A DNA stretch of 23,984 nucleotides from contig CAZXOC010000085.1 in assembly GCA_964642165.1 (NCBI GenBank), forward strand, positions 1-23,984, written 5' to 3'. Under the pieces are notes generated by a model that saw nothing but the letters and a program-made list of their open reading frames with translations, had not been told where the DNA came from and ran no database searches. The DNA is from CAYRVX01 sp964642165. Its GTDB lineage: Bacteria > Planctomycetota > Phycisphaerae > SM23-33. This document shows positions 1 through 6,916 of this stretch, piece by piece (within the stretch, counting starts at the first letter, position 1; each line of letters begins with the position of its first letter). A program made the position numbers and the translations under genes.

Positions 1-1223
1 CGGATGGGCAGCTTCCGCTCGTCGCGGAGGATCCGCACCGTGTCGTTCATGGCGAAGGTGGCGCCTTCCATGACGGCGCGGATCAGCTCACCGCGCCCCG
101 TGCCGGCGTGGATGCCGATCCATCCGCCCTTGGCGAACGGGTCGGCGTGCGGCGTCCGCTCGCCGGTGAGGTACGGCAGCCAGAAGACACCCTCGCAACC
201 GACGGGGGCGGCTTCGGCCTGGGCGGTCAGCAACTCATAGGGGTCGACCTTCTTGCGCCGGGCGGCGGCGATCTCGGCTTGGCCCAGGACGTTACGGAAC
301 CACTGGAAGCTTCCCCCGGCCGACAGGACGCAGCCGAACATGCAGTACTCGCCGTCCACGGACGAGCAGAAGGTGTTGACGCGGCTGTCGGGGTCGACGA
401 CGTACTTCCGGGAGTGGGTGTAGACGACGCCGCTGGTGCCCATGGTGGCGCTGGTCAGGCCGTCGCGGACGATGCCGTTTCCGACGGCCCCGGCCGGCTG
501 GTCGCCCCCGCCGCCGACGACGGGCAGTCCCTCGGCGAGGCCGAGCTTTGCGGCGGCCTCCTTGCGGACCGTGCCGGTCACCTCGTGGCTCTCGACGACC
601 GGCGGGAGGATGTCCGCGTCGAGCTGGAAGATCTCGATGATCTTCTTCGACCACTTGCGCCGTCGCTGGTCCAGCATGAGCGTGCCGGACATGTCGGAGA
701 CCTCGCCGACGTACTCGCCGGTCAGGCACAGACGGACGTAGTCCTTCGGCAGCAGCAGGTGCTTGATCTTCGAGTAGATGCGCGGCTCGTGGTCGCGGAC
801 CCACAGGAGCTTGGTGAGTGTGAACGACGTCATGGCCGCGTTGCCGACGAGCCGGATCAGCCCGCGCCGCCCGCCGCAGGCCCTCTCGATGGCGGCGGCC
901 TGGGCGGCGGTGCGCTGGTCGTTCCACATCAGGCACGGGCGAAGCGGCCGGCCGGCACCGTCGGTGATCACCAGCCCGTGCATCTGCCCGCTCAGGCCGA
1001 TGCCCGCCACCTGCTTGCCGGGGACCTTGGCCTTGCGAAGCACCGCGCGGACGCTGCGGACGGTGGCCTGCCACCAGAGATCGGGATCCTGCTGCGTCCA
1101 GCCGGGCTTGGGGACCTCGAAGTCGTACTCGGCCGTGGCCGTCGCCAGGACCTTGCCCCGCGGGGTCGTCAGGAGGCTCTTCGTGCCCGACGTGCCGACG
1201 TCAATGCCCAGGTAGACTGCCAT
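1..1223 (-). CDS. xylB: Xylulokinase (FGGY carbohydrate kinase), C-terminus outside the window
   Basis: Phosphorylates D-xylulose to xylulose 5-phosphate with ATP in the cytoplasm, feeding pentose into the pentose phosphate pathway. The frame is open from the ATG at 1223 to the window edge, giving 407 visible codons of a family that is usually about 490-510 long. Seen: N-terminal FGGY phosphate-binding start MAVYLGIDVGTSGTKSLL, the substrate region GIGLSGQMHGLV with the conserved catalytic Asp of MWNDQRT, the second-domain stretch GGGGDQPAGAVGNG, and ERTPHADP near the visible end. A Shine-Dalgarno-like GAGGAAGGG lies about 8 bases upstream of the ATG. No xylose isomerase or transporter is visible; the gene is divergent from folC. 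Another FGGY sugar kinase is possible, but the motifs fit xylulokinase best. Confidence 0.93.
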   Translation of the reverse strand, partial: MAVYLGIDVGTSGTKSLLTTPRGKVLATATAEYDFEVPKPGWTQQDPDLWWQATVRSVRAVLRKAKVPGKQVAGIGLSGQMHGLVITDGAGRPLRPCLMWNDQRTAAQAAAIERACGGRRGLIRLVGNAAMTSFTLTKLLWVRDHEPRIYSKIKHLLLPKDYVRLCLTGEYVGEVSDMSGTLMLDQRRRKWSKKIIEIFQLDADILPPVVESHEVTGTVRKEAAAKLGLAEGLPVVGGGGDQPAGAVGNGIVRDGLTSATMGTSGVVYTHSRKYVVDPDSRVNTFCSSVDGEYCMFGCVLSAGGSFQWFRNVLGQAEIAAARRKKVDPYELLTAQAEAAPVGCEGVFWLPYLTGERTPHADPFAKGGWIGIHAGTGRGELIRAVMEGATFAMNDTVRILRDERKLPI

Positions 1224-1277
1224 GGTTCGGCCCTTCCTCAGTCGAATGGATTCGCTTCGCGAGAACGTGCAGAAGGC

Positions 1278-1306
1278 ATTGAACCACCTGTGCGGGTCGG
1301 CTTCAA
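1278..1306 (-). promoter_or_regulatory. Possible promoter of xylB
   Basis: On the minus strand TTGAAG (1301-1306) and TTCAAT (1278-1283) are 17 bases apart, each matching four of six consensus positions. The predicted 5' leader of about 45 bases contains the small palindrome CGAATGGATTCG (1243-1254), which could be an operator or a short hairpin. The rest of the 255-base gap to folC is very GC-rich and includes a short hairpin at 1344-1359. The assignment rests on pattern matching only. Confidence 0.35.
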
Positions 1307-1438
1307 GCCCCTGGGGGGTGTTGGCGGCCCGCGCGACGGGGGGGCGGGCTCCGGCCCGCAGGGCGAGGAGAGGGCCCATGGGGGAGCGGGTCCCGGGGCC
1401 ATTTCGGCGTGAATTCGCGCGTTTGGGTCGTCCAGCCC

Positions 1439-1468
1439 TTGACATAGGGCAAACGAACGTGCTATACT
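1439..1468 (+). promoter_or_regulatory. Strong sigma70-type promoter of folC
   Basis: TTGACA (1439-1444, perfect -35) and TATACT (1463-1468, five of six at -10) are separated by 18 bases. Only 10 bases (1469-1478) lie between the -10 box and the folC ATG at 1479. Transcription would therefore start about 2-4 bases before the start codon, with no room for a Shine-Dalgarno site. Confidence 0.8.
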
Positions 1469-1478
1469 CCGCGCAGAT

Positions 1479-2867
1479 ATGGTGACTGCAAGTCGTTCCA
1501 AGGTCCCCCGGAATCTGACGCAGAAGGGCAGGAAGCCCGGTCGCACGTACGACTCCGCCCTGAGGTATCTGTTCGCGCAAACCAATTATGAACAGATGCT
1601 TAGGGTTCGGTACAACCGGGACACGTTCAGCCTGTCGCGCATGCGGGCCCTGTTGAAGGACTTCGGCGATCCGCACAAGAAGATCCGCTCGGTCCACATC
1701 GCCGGAACGAAGGGCAAGGGCTCCACGGCCACGATGCTGGCCACCATGTTGCAGGCGTGCGGCCACAAAGTGGGGCTGTACACCTCCCCGCACATCACCG
1801 ACATCCGGGAGCGGATCCAGGTCAACGGCCAGATGATCTCCCAAGCGGCCCTGGCCCGCCTGATCTGCCGCGCCCAGCCGACCATCGACAAGCTCAGCGC
1901 CGACAAGCCCACGTTCTTCGAGATCTTCACGGGCATCGCCTTCTGCCACTTCCTGAACGAGGGCGTGGACCTGGCGGTCGTGGAGACGGGCCTGGGCGGG
2001 CGGCTGGACAGCACGAACGTGCTTCGCCCGGCGGTGTGCGGCTTCACGAGCATCTCGAGGGACCACACGCAGCAGCTCGGCGGCTCGCTGTCGAAGATTG
2101 CGGCCGAGAAGGCGGGCATCCTGAAGAGCAACACCCCGGCCGTCAGCGTGCCGCAGGATCCGGAGGCCAAGCGTGTCCTGAAGCAGGCGGCGAGGGAGTC
2201 CAAGGCGCGGCTGATGTTTACGGGGGAGGACATCGACTTCAGCTACCGGGTGGAGTCGTCGCGCCAGGACGGCTGCCACACGCGGATCTGCCTGACGACG
2301 CCGCGAAGCCGCTTCGAGCACTTGCCGGTGCCGCTGCTGGGCGAGCACCAGGCCCTGAACTGCGGGCTGGCGTTGGCCCTGCTGGACCAGCTCAAGAGCC
2401 AGGGCGTGAAGATCGACGACCGGGCGGCAATCCAGGGTCTGGCGGGGGTCTACCTGCCCGGTCGCATGGAGATGATTCACGACGATCCGCGGATCCTGGT
2501 GGACGGGGCCCACAATGCCGCGTCGATGCATGCCCTGATGCGAGCCATCGGGCAGCACATCCCGTACGACTCGATGGTGATGGTCTTCGGCTGCGCCGGC
2601 GACAAGGACATCGACGGCATGATCGCGGAGATCGCCACCGGGGCGGACAAGGTGATCTTCACCCAGGCCTCCAGCAATCCTCGGGCCGCCAAGCCGCAGC
2701 GCCTCGCGGAGGTCTACGAGGAGGCCACCGGGCGCGTCAGCCAGACCACCGAGGACCTCCGGGAGGCCATCCGCATCGCCCGCAGCGCCGTCAGCCGCGA
2801 GGACCTTATCTGCATCTGCGGTTCGTTCTGCCTCGTGGGCGAGGCCAAGTTCCTGCTGGGCAACTGA
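1479..2867 (+). CDS. folC: Bifunctional folylpolyglutamate synthase / dihydrofolate synthase
   Basis: Mur-ligase-family enzyme that adds glutamate to dihydropteroate and to tetrahydrofolates using ATP in the cytoplasm. The 462-residue length is a little above the usual 420-440 because of a basic N-terminal extension of about 25 residues. Seen: ATP-binding loop GTKGKGS at about residues 76-82, the FolC region YTSPHITDIRERI, the glycine-rich VVETGLGGRLDSTN, and C-terminal-domain VDGAHNAASM at about residue 340. The start at 1479 (ATG followed by an in-frame GTG at 1482) is accepted because the promoter sits immediately upstream; a later start would also need a leaderless or long-leader explanation. 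It is monocistronic, convergent with the ptsN-like gene, and far from the other fol genes at 13.8-16.0 kb. Confidence 0.95.
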   Translation: MVTASRSKVPRNLTQKGRKPGRTYDSALRYLFAQTNYEQMLRVRYNRDTFSLSRMRALLKDFGDPHKKIRSVHIAGTKGKGSTATMLATMLQACGHKVGLYTSPHITDIRERIQVNGQMISQAALARLICRAQPTIDKLSADKPTFFEIFTGIAFCHFLNEGVDLAVVETGLGGRLDSTNVLRPAVCGFTSISRDHTQQLGGSLSKIAAEKAGILKSNTPAVSVPQDPEAKRVLKQAARESKARLMFTGEDIDFSYRVESSRQDGCHTRICLTTPRSRFEHLPVPLLGEHQALNCGLALALLDQLKSQGVKIDDRAAIQGLAGVYLPGRMEMIHDDPRILVDGAHNAASMHALMRAIGQHIPYDSMVMVFGCAGDKDIDGMIAEIATGADKVIFTQASSNPRAAKPQRLAEVYEEATGRVSQTTEDLREAIRIARSAVSREDLICICGSFCLVGEAKFLLGN

Positions 2868-2926
2868 CCCGGCCCATCCCCATTTCCCACAAAGGATTGC
2901 GGTGCGCGCCGGCGGGGCGCCGACCC

Positions 2927-3409
2927 TCAGACGTCCGGCGCCATGGCGCCTTCGGTTCCCTCCCGCCGCTGAATCAGCCGGTACAGCTCCTCGCCGCTGC
3001 GGGCCGCGCGGAGCTGGTTGCGGAACGCCTCGGTGTTCAGGAACCTCGCGATCCGCGCCAGGGTCTGGACGTGCAGGGCGGTCCGGGCCGTCGGGCCGAC
3101 CAGCAGCACGACCAGGTCGACGGGCCGGCCGTCCACGCTCTCGAAGTCCACCGGAGTCCGCGTCATGCCGATAGCCATGACCAGGCGCCCGGCCGTGTCG
3201 CACTTGCCGTGGGGCAGCGCCAGGCCGTGCCCGATGCCGGTGGTGCGGACTCCCTCGCGGTCCAGGACGGCCTGGAGGGCCTCGTCCGGGCGCTCGAGAG
3301 CGCCCTCGGCGACCAGCAACTCGATCAGCTCGGCGATCAGCCCCTCCTTGGTGGTGGCCTCCAGCGGGAGCTTGATCCACTTGGGGTCCAGGATGTCCGT
3401 CAGGTACAT
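2927..3409 (-). CDS. ptsN: PTS EIIA-type (PtsN/fructose IIA) phosphocarrier domain protein
   Basis: A 160-residue single-domain PTS_EIIA_2 protein, the length typical of PtsN (EIIA-Ntr). Seen: the phosphorylated histidine motif GIGHGLALPHGKCD with His67 as the expected active residue, then VDLVVLLVGP and the C-terminal LARIARFL segment. In this family the His is phosphorylated by a HPr-like protein, and the protein usually has a regulatory role (potassium, nitrogen or carbon balance) rather than transporting a sugar. No EIIB/EIIC, HPr, EI or rpoN gene lies in the window, which favours a regulatory role. The start has GGGAAGG upstream. It follows the DUF1570 gene by 59 bases on the same strand and could be co-transcribed. 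The ptsN symbol is by family resemblance. Confidence 0.85.
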   Translation of the reverse strand: MYLTDILDPKWIKLPLEATTKEGLIAELIELLVAEGALERPDEALQAVLDREGVRTTGIGHGLALPHGKCDTAGRLVMAIGMTRTPVDFESVDGRPVDLVVLLVGPTARTALHVQTLARIARFLNTEAFRNQLRAARSGEELYRLIQRREGTEGAMAPDV

Positions 3410-3468
3410 GGTACGCTGCCTTCCCGCCCGCTGCGCCGACGCGCGTTGCCGAGCCGGCCGGTCGGCCC

Positions 3469-4446
3469 TTACTCCAGTCGGACGAGCCTCTTGGCAAAGG
3501 ACTTATAGCGCTTCTCGAACCCCGCCAGGTCGTCGGTGACGTACTTCCGGAACAACGGCAGGGACACGGCGCGGTTGTAGAGCCGCCCGGAGCGCCGCAG
3601 GCGAGCCATTCCCGCGGGCGACGCGCCCAGCACCCGCTGGAACCGCCCCGCCTCGGCGTCGGCCAGCATCCGCGCCCGCTTCCTGGCGAAGTCCGGGTCG
3701 GACCGGAGGAACTGCGCCAGGGCCCAGACCTGCCCGTAGTAGCCCACGACGCGCTCGGTGTAGCCCAGCTTCACGGCGTCGCCGCCGTCCATGGGCAGGA
3801 GCTCCTCCAGGGGGATCCACCAGTCGTTGACGATGGCTCGGCGCAGGTCCGTGAAGCGCGACGGGTTCCGCCGCGGCGTGAATCGTACGGATCGGCCGTC
3901 CACCTGGTAGCCCTCCGCCATCGTGGCCAGCCCCTCCTCCAGCCACATCGGCAGGCGGTCCTTCAGCCGGTGGTGGAGGAACTGGTGCAGCCCTTCGTGC
4001 GAGGCCACCGCCAGCGCCGCGACGCCGCCCATGTCCCAGAAGACGCCGACGCCCCGGTAGCAGTAGCCGCCGGCCTCGATCGAGGAGTACGTCTCCCACT
4101 GCCGGCCCACGATGGAGCGCGTCAGCACCGACCACTCCCGCCGCGTGGCCATCATGTAGATCGCCATGCGCCGCTCGGGGGGTCGGTCGGGAAGGCCCGT
4201 GATGGTCAGGTAATTGCCGTAGGCGGCCTCCATGAAGCCGGGCAGGTGGCCCAGGATCTCCGGGCGGGAAGAGGTGGTGAGGATGCGGTAGTGCTCGCTG
4301 ACGAGCTCCCGCCCGCTGGAGTCGCCGCTGCCCCACGGCCGAGTCTCGAAGGCCGTCACCAAGGGCGTGGCGGCCGGGGGCTCCGGCGCGCGGCAGCCCG
4401 CCGCGAGCGCCAGAGACAGCACGGACAGCAGCATCGTCGGCCTCAT
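3469..4446 (-). CDS. DUF1570-like lipoprotein, putative zinc metallopeptidase
   Basis: A 325-residue exported protein. The start at 4446 is chosen because it gives a clean lipoprotein signal: hydrophobic segment then LALAAGC with Cys18 as the lipidation site. An open frame continues 34 codons upstream but would bury this signal. Seen: a gluzincin-type zinc motif HEGLH at residues 150-154 preceded by ALAVAS, and WLEEGLATM about 14 residues later, which supplies a likely third (Glu) ligand. This arrangement matches planctomycete DUF1570 proteins, whose substrates are not known. A -10 box lies only six bases before the ATG and there is no Shine-Dalgarno, so leaderless translation is likely. The next gene downstream on this strand is ptsN-like. 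Confidence 0.8.
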   Translation of the reverse strand: MRPTMLLSVLSLALAAGCRAPEPPAATPLVTAFETRPWGSGDSSGRELVSEHYRILTTSSRPEILGHLPGFMEAAYGNYLTITGLPDRPPERRMAIYMMATRREWSVLTRSIVGRQWETYSSIEAGGYCYRGVGVFWDMGGVAALAVASHEGLHQFLHHRLKDRLPMWLEEGLATMAEGYQVDGRSVRFTPRRNPSRFTDLRRAIVNDWWIPLEELLPMDGGDAVKLGYTERVVGYYGQVWALAQFLRSDPDFARKRARMLADAEAGRFQRVLGASPAGMARLRRSGRLYNRAVSLPLFRKYVTDDLAGFEKRYKSFAKRLVRLE

Positions 4447-4452
4447 CCGAAC

Positions 4453-4481
4453 ATTGTATCGCGGCCGCGGCGATGCGGGAA
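4453..4481 (-). promoter_or_regulatory. Promoter directly abutting the DUF1570 lipoprotein gene
   Basis: TACAAT (4453-4458, minus strand) is a good -10 box with six bases between it and the ATG at 4446. The -35 is weak: TTCCCG at 4476-4481 with a 17-base spacer. The geometry would place the transcription start on or next to the start codon. Confidence 0.5.
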
Positions 4482-4639
4482 GAGCGGCGCGGCCCTTCGC
4501 CCGGCCCCGGGGCGGGGGAAAATCGTCTGGCGAGGCGAAAGCGCTCACGTTTAAGATGACGGGCGGCCGGGCTGGCTCTGTCGTGGCCAGCCCTTGGGGC
4601 CGTGCCGGCCGGCAAGGCGATCGGGAAGGAGACGCTCGA

Positions 4640-6835
4640 ATGAAAACCCGCGCGAATCTGGTCCTGGCAGCCGTATGCGTGTGCGCCGGTGTCCTGCCGG
4701 CATGGGCGGCGGCCCCGCTGGCCGAACGCCTTCCCGGCCGGCCGCTGGTCTACGTCGGCTCGGCCGGCAGGAACCTGCCCTTCGACGGCTCGATGGTCTG
4801 GCAGCTCCTGAACGAGCCGCTGGTCACCAAGGCCCTTTCCGCCGCCCACGACCTGGCCCTGCGGGACATGGAGGTCGACGAGGAGCGCCGGGCCTTCGGG
4901 CACGCCTGGGAGATGGGTCGCATTGCCATACAGCATACGGCGGCCGCCGTGCTGATCGACCTGGCCAAGGGCGAAGACGGCCCGATGCCGACGGGGGCGC
5001 TGCTGGTTGATCTCGGCAAGGACCGCGAGGCGTTCGCCAAGCAGCTCGACGGGCTGCTCGACCTGATCAAGGAGGACATGCCCTTCGCGGCGGCGACGGT
5101 CGGCAAGGTGCCCTACCACGTCCACAAGCCCCGCCACGGGCCGCACCTCGCCTACGGCTACCTCGAAAACGTGCTGTTCGTGACGGTCGGCGAGGGCGCG
5201 CCGGCGAAGCTCCTCAACCTGGCGCCGACGGCGTGCCTCTCGAAGGACGCCCGGTTCAGCCAGTGCATGAAGGCCGTCGGCGACCAGGACGTGCAGTTCG
5301 GCTACTACGTGGACACGCTGGCCCTGACGCGCAAGATCGAGCAGCTCCTGCCGCCCGGCGAGGGCGCCGAGGGGGCCAAGTCGCCGGCGGAGCAGGTGCG
5401 GCAGGTCGTGGCGGCGTTGGGGTTGGAGCGGGTTTCGGCCGTGGCCGGGACCATGCGCGTGGTGGGCCGCGGCATGTACTGCAAGGCACGGATCTTCTCG
5501 TCCGCGCCGCACCGGGGGCTGCTGCTGCCGCTGGCCGGGGCGCCGATCACCGACGCCGAGCTGGCCGTCGCGCCCGCCGACACGGACATCCTCGCCGTGG
5601 CGAAGGTCTCGCCCGCCGCCGTGTACGACGAGCTGCGGCGCGTCATCAAGGCCATCGAACCGAGCGCCGATGAACAACTCGCCCGGGAGCTGGGACAGGC
5701 CGAGGATGACCTCGGGCTGTCGCTACGGAGGGACGTGCTGACGAGCCTCGGCGAAACGTGGGTCCTGTCCATGGCGCCCTCGCGGGGGGGCTTCCTGACC
5801 TCGCTGCTGCTGACGGCGCAGGTCAAGGACGCCGCGAAGCTCTCCGCGGCGATTCGGAAGATCGAGGCGAAGCTCCCTCCGCCCACCACGCCGACGGGCG
5901 AGGGCCAGCCCCCCCAGCGGCGATCCGGACCGAGCATCCAGGTCCTCAAGGCCGGGCGGCTCGAGATCCACTACCTCGCCGTCGCCCAGCGACACGGTCC
6001 CTGGCCGGTGGCCCCGGCCTGGGCGATTCACAAGGGCCGCCTCTACCTGGCGGGCTACCCGCAGGTGATCCAGGCGGCCGTCGCGCAGAACGGCGCGGCG
6101 CCGATCACGCAGGATGCGACCTACCGGAAGGCCCGCAGCCGCCTGGCGGGCAAGCCCTCGATGCTGGTGTACTCCAACGTGCCGAAGATCACGCGGCAGG
6201 TGTATCACTGGGGGCTGATCGGCTGGACGCTGGCGGCGAACACGCTGGCCGCCGAGACGGGCGCGGAGGTCCAGCCGGCGTGGCTGCCGCCGCTGTCGAG
6301 CGTCGAGAAGTACCTCCGCCCGCAAATCTGCGCCGTCTCGTCCGACGCGAAGGGCATCTCGTTCGAGGGCCACGGCTCGTTCCCGGGACCGTCCTTCGTC
6401 GGGCCGATCCTGCTGAACCCGGCGGTCGTCTGGGCGGCGATGCCGACCGTCCACAGCGCGCAGACCGCGGCAATAGCCACGGTCGAGATGAACGAGCTCC
6501 GCCAGGTCGCGATGGCGCTGGCGATGTACCAGACGGACCACGGCAAGCTGCCCGACTCGCTGAAGGACCCCAAGCTGAAGACCTATCTGGCCGGGAAGAT
6601 GGCCCAGCAGGTCGCCTCCGGCCGGTACGAGTACGTTGGGGCCGAGGCCGGCTCGCAGCAGGCCATCGGCGCCGGCCGGCGAATCCTGGTCTACATTCCG
6701 CGGGGCCCGGGCCGCCCGTTCGTCCTGGTCGCCTTCGCCGACGGGCACGTGGCCCGAATGCCCTGGGCGAGTTTCGAGCGGATGCTCAAGGCGCAACTGG
6801 ACGCCGGCGCGGCGCCCGCGCGCCCGCGGGACTGA
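4640..6835 (+). CDS. Large secreted protein of unknown function with pseudopilin-like C-terminal tail
   Basis: 731 residues. The ATG at 4640 has AAGGAG eight bases upstream and begins a Sec signal peptide (basic MKTR, hydrophobic core, likely cleavage after PAWA near residue 22); upstream in-frame codons lack both. The body (about 30-600) has alternating alpha/beta-type segments beginning RPLVYVGSAG and no catalytic motif I recognise. From about residue 605 the sequence AAIATVEMNELRQVAMALAM and the following YQTDHGKLPDS resemble the helix and YxxDxGxxP part of GspG-type pseudopilins, and near the end VLVAFADGHVARM resembles the 'DG' tail of planctomycete H-X9-DG proteins. There is no prepilin leader, so this looks like a borrowed domain. 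A possible -10, TAAGAT at 4552-4557, lacks a convincing -35. Function not assigned. Confidence 0.85.
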   Translation: MKTRANLVLAAVCVCAGVLPAWAAAPLAERLPGRPLVYVGSAGRNLPFDGSMVWQLLNEPLVTKALSAAHDLALRDMEVDEERRAFGHAWEMGRIAIQHTAAAVLIDLAKGEDGPMPTGALLVDLGKDREAFAKQLDGLLDLIKEDMPFAAATVGKVPYHVHKPRHGPHLAYGYLENVLFVTVGEGAPAKLLNLAPTACLSKDARFSQCMKAVGDQDVQFGYYVDTLALTRKIEQLLPPGEGAEGAKSPAEQVRQVVAALGLERVSAVAGTMRVVGRGMYCKARIFSSAPHRGLLLPLAGAPITDAELAVAPADTDILAVAKVSPAAVYDELRRVIKAIEPSADEQLARELGQAEDDLGLSLRRDVLTSLGETWVLSMAPSRGGFLTSLLLTAQVKDAAKLSAAIRKIEAKLPPPTTPTGEGQPPQRRSGPSIQVLKAGRLEIHYLAVAQRHGPWPVAPAWAIHKGRLYLAGYPQVIQAAVAQNGAAPITQDATYRKARSRLAGKPSMLVYSNVPKITRQVYHWGLIGWTLAANTLAAETGAEVQPAWLPPLSSVEKYLRPQICAVSSDAKGISFEGHGSFPGPSFVGPILLNPAVVWAAMPTVHSAQTAAIATVEMNELRQVAMALAMYQTDHGKLPDSLKDPKLKTYLAGKMAQQVASGRYEYVGAEAGSQQAIGAGRRILVYIPRGPGRPFVLVAFADGHVARMPWASFERMLKAQLDAGAAPARPRD

Positions 6836-6870
6836 GTCTCCACGCCCACGCCTGCGGAAGGGACTTCCCA

Positions 6871-6896
6871 AGCCCACGGCCGGCGGGCCGTGGGCT
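6871..6896. terminator. Perfect 11-bp stem hairpin between convergent genes
   Basis: AGCCCACGGCC (6871-6881) pairs perfectly with GGCCGTGGGCT (6886-6896) around the loop GGCG. It lies 35 bases after the stop at 6835 and 20 bases after the yidC stop, so it could end transcripts from both sides. Neither strand has a U-tract after the stem. Confidence 0.6.
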
Positions 6897-6916
6897 GCGG
6901 CGCGCCCGCGCCAGGT

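Noticed and set aside
108..1412. 434-codon open frame on the plus strand
   Set aside because: It is antisense to xylB, whose own frame carries xylulokinase motifs throughout. Long antisense frames are expected in GC-rich coding DNA, and this one is Gly/Ala/Asp-rich without any family resemblance.
2896..2930. Terminator between folC and the ptsN-like gene
   Set aside because: Only a 5-bp GC stem is possible (GCGCC with GGCGC) and no U-tract follows; too weak to call.
4552..4557. TAAGAT as a promoter for the gene at 4640
   Set aside because: The -10-like box has no acceptable -35 at 16 to 18 bases, so it is mentioned in the gene entry but not called.
3503..5677. 724-codon open frame on the minus strand
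   Set aside because: It runs across the DUF1570 gene in a shifted frame and antisense to the secreted-protein gene, both of which have signal peptides and conserved motifs. It has no promoter or Shine-Dalgarno support.
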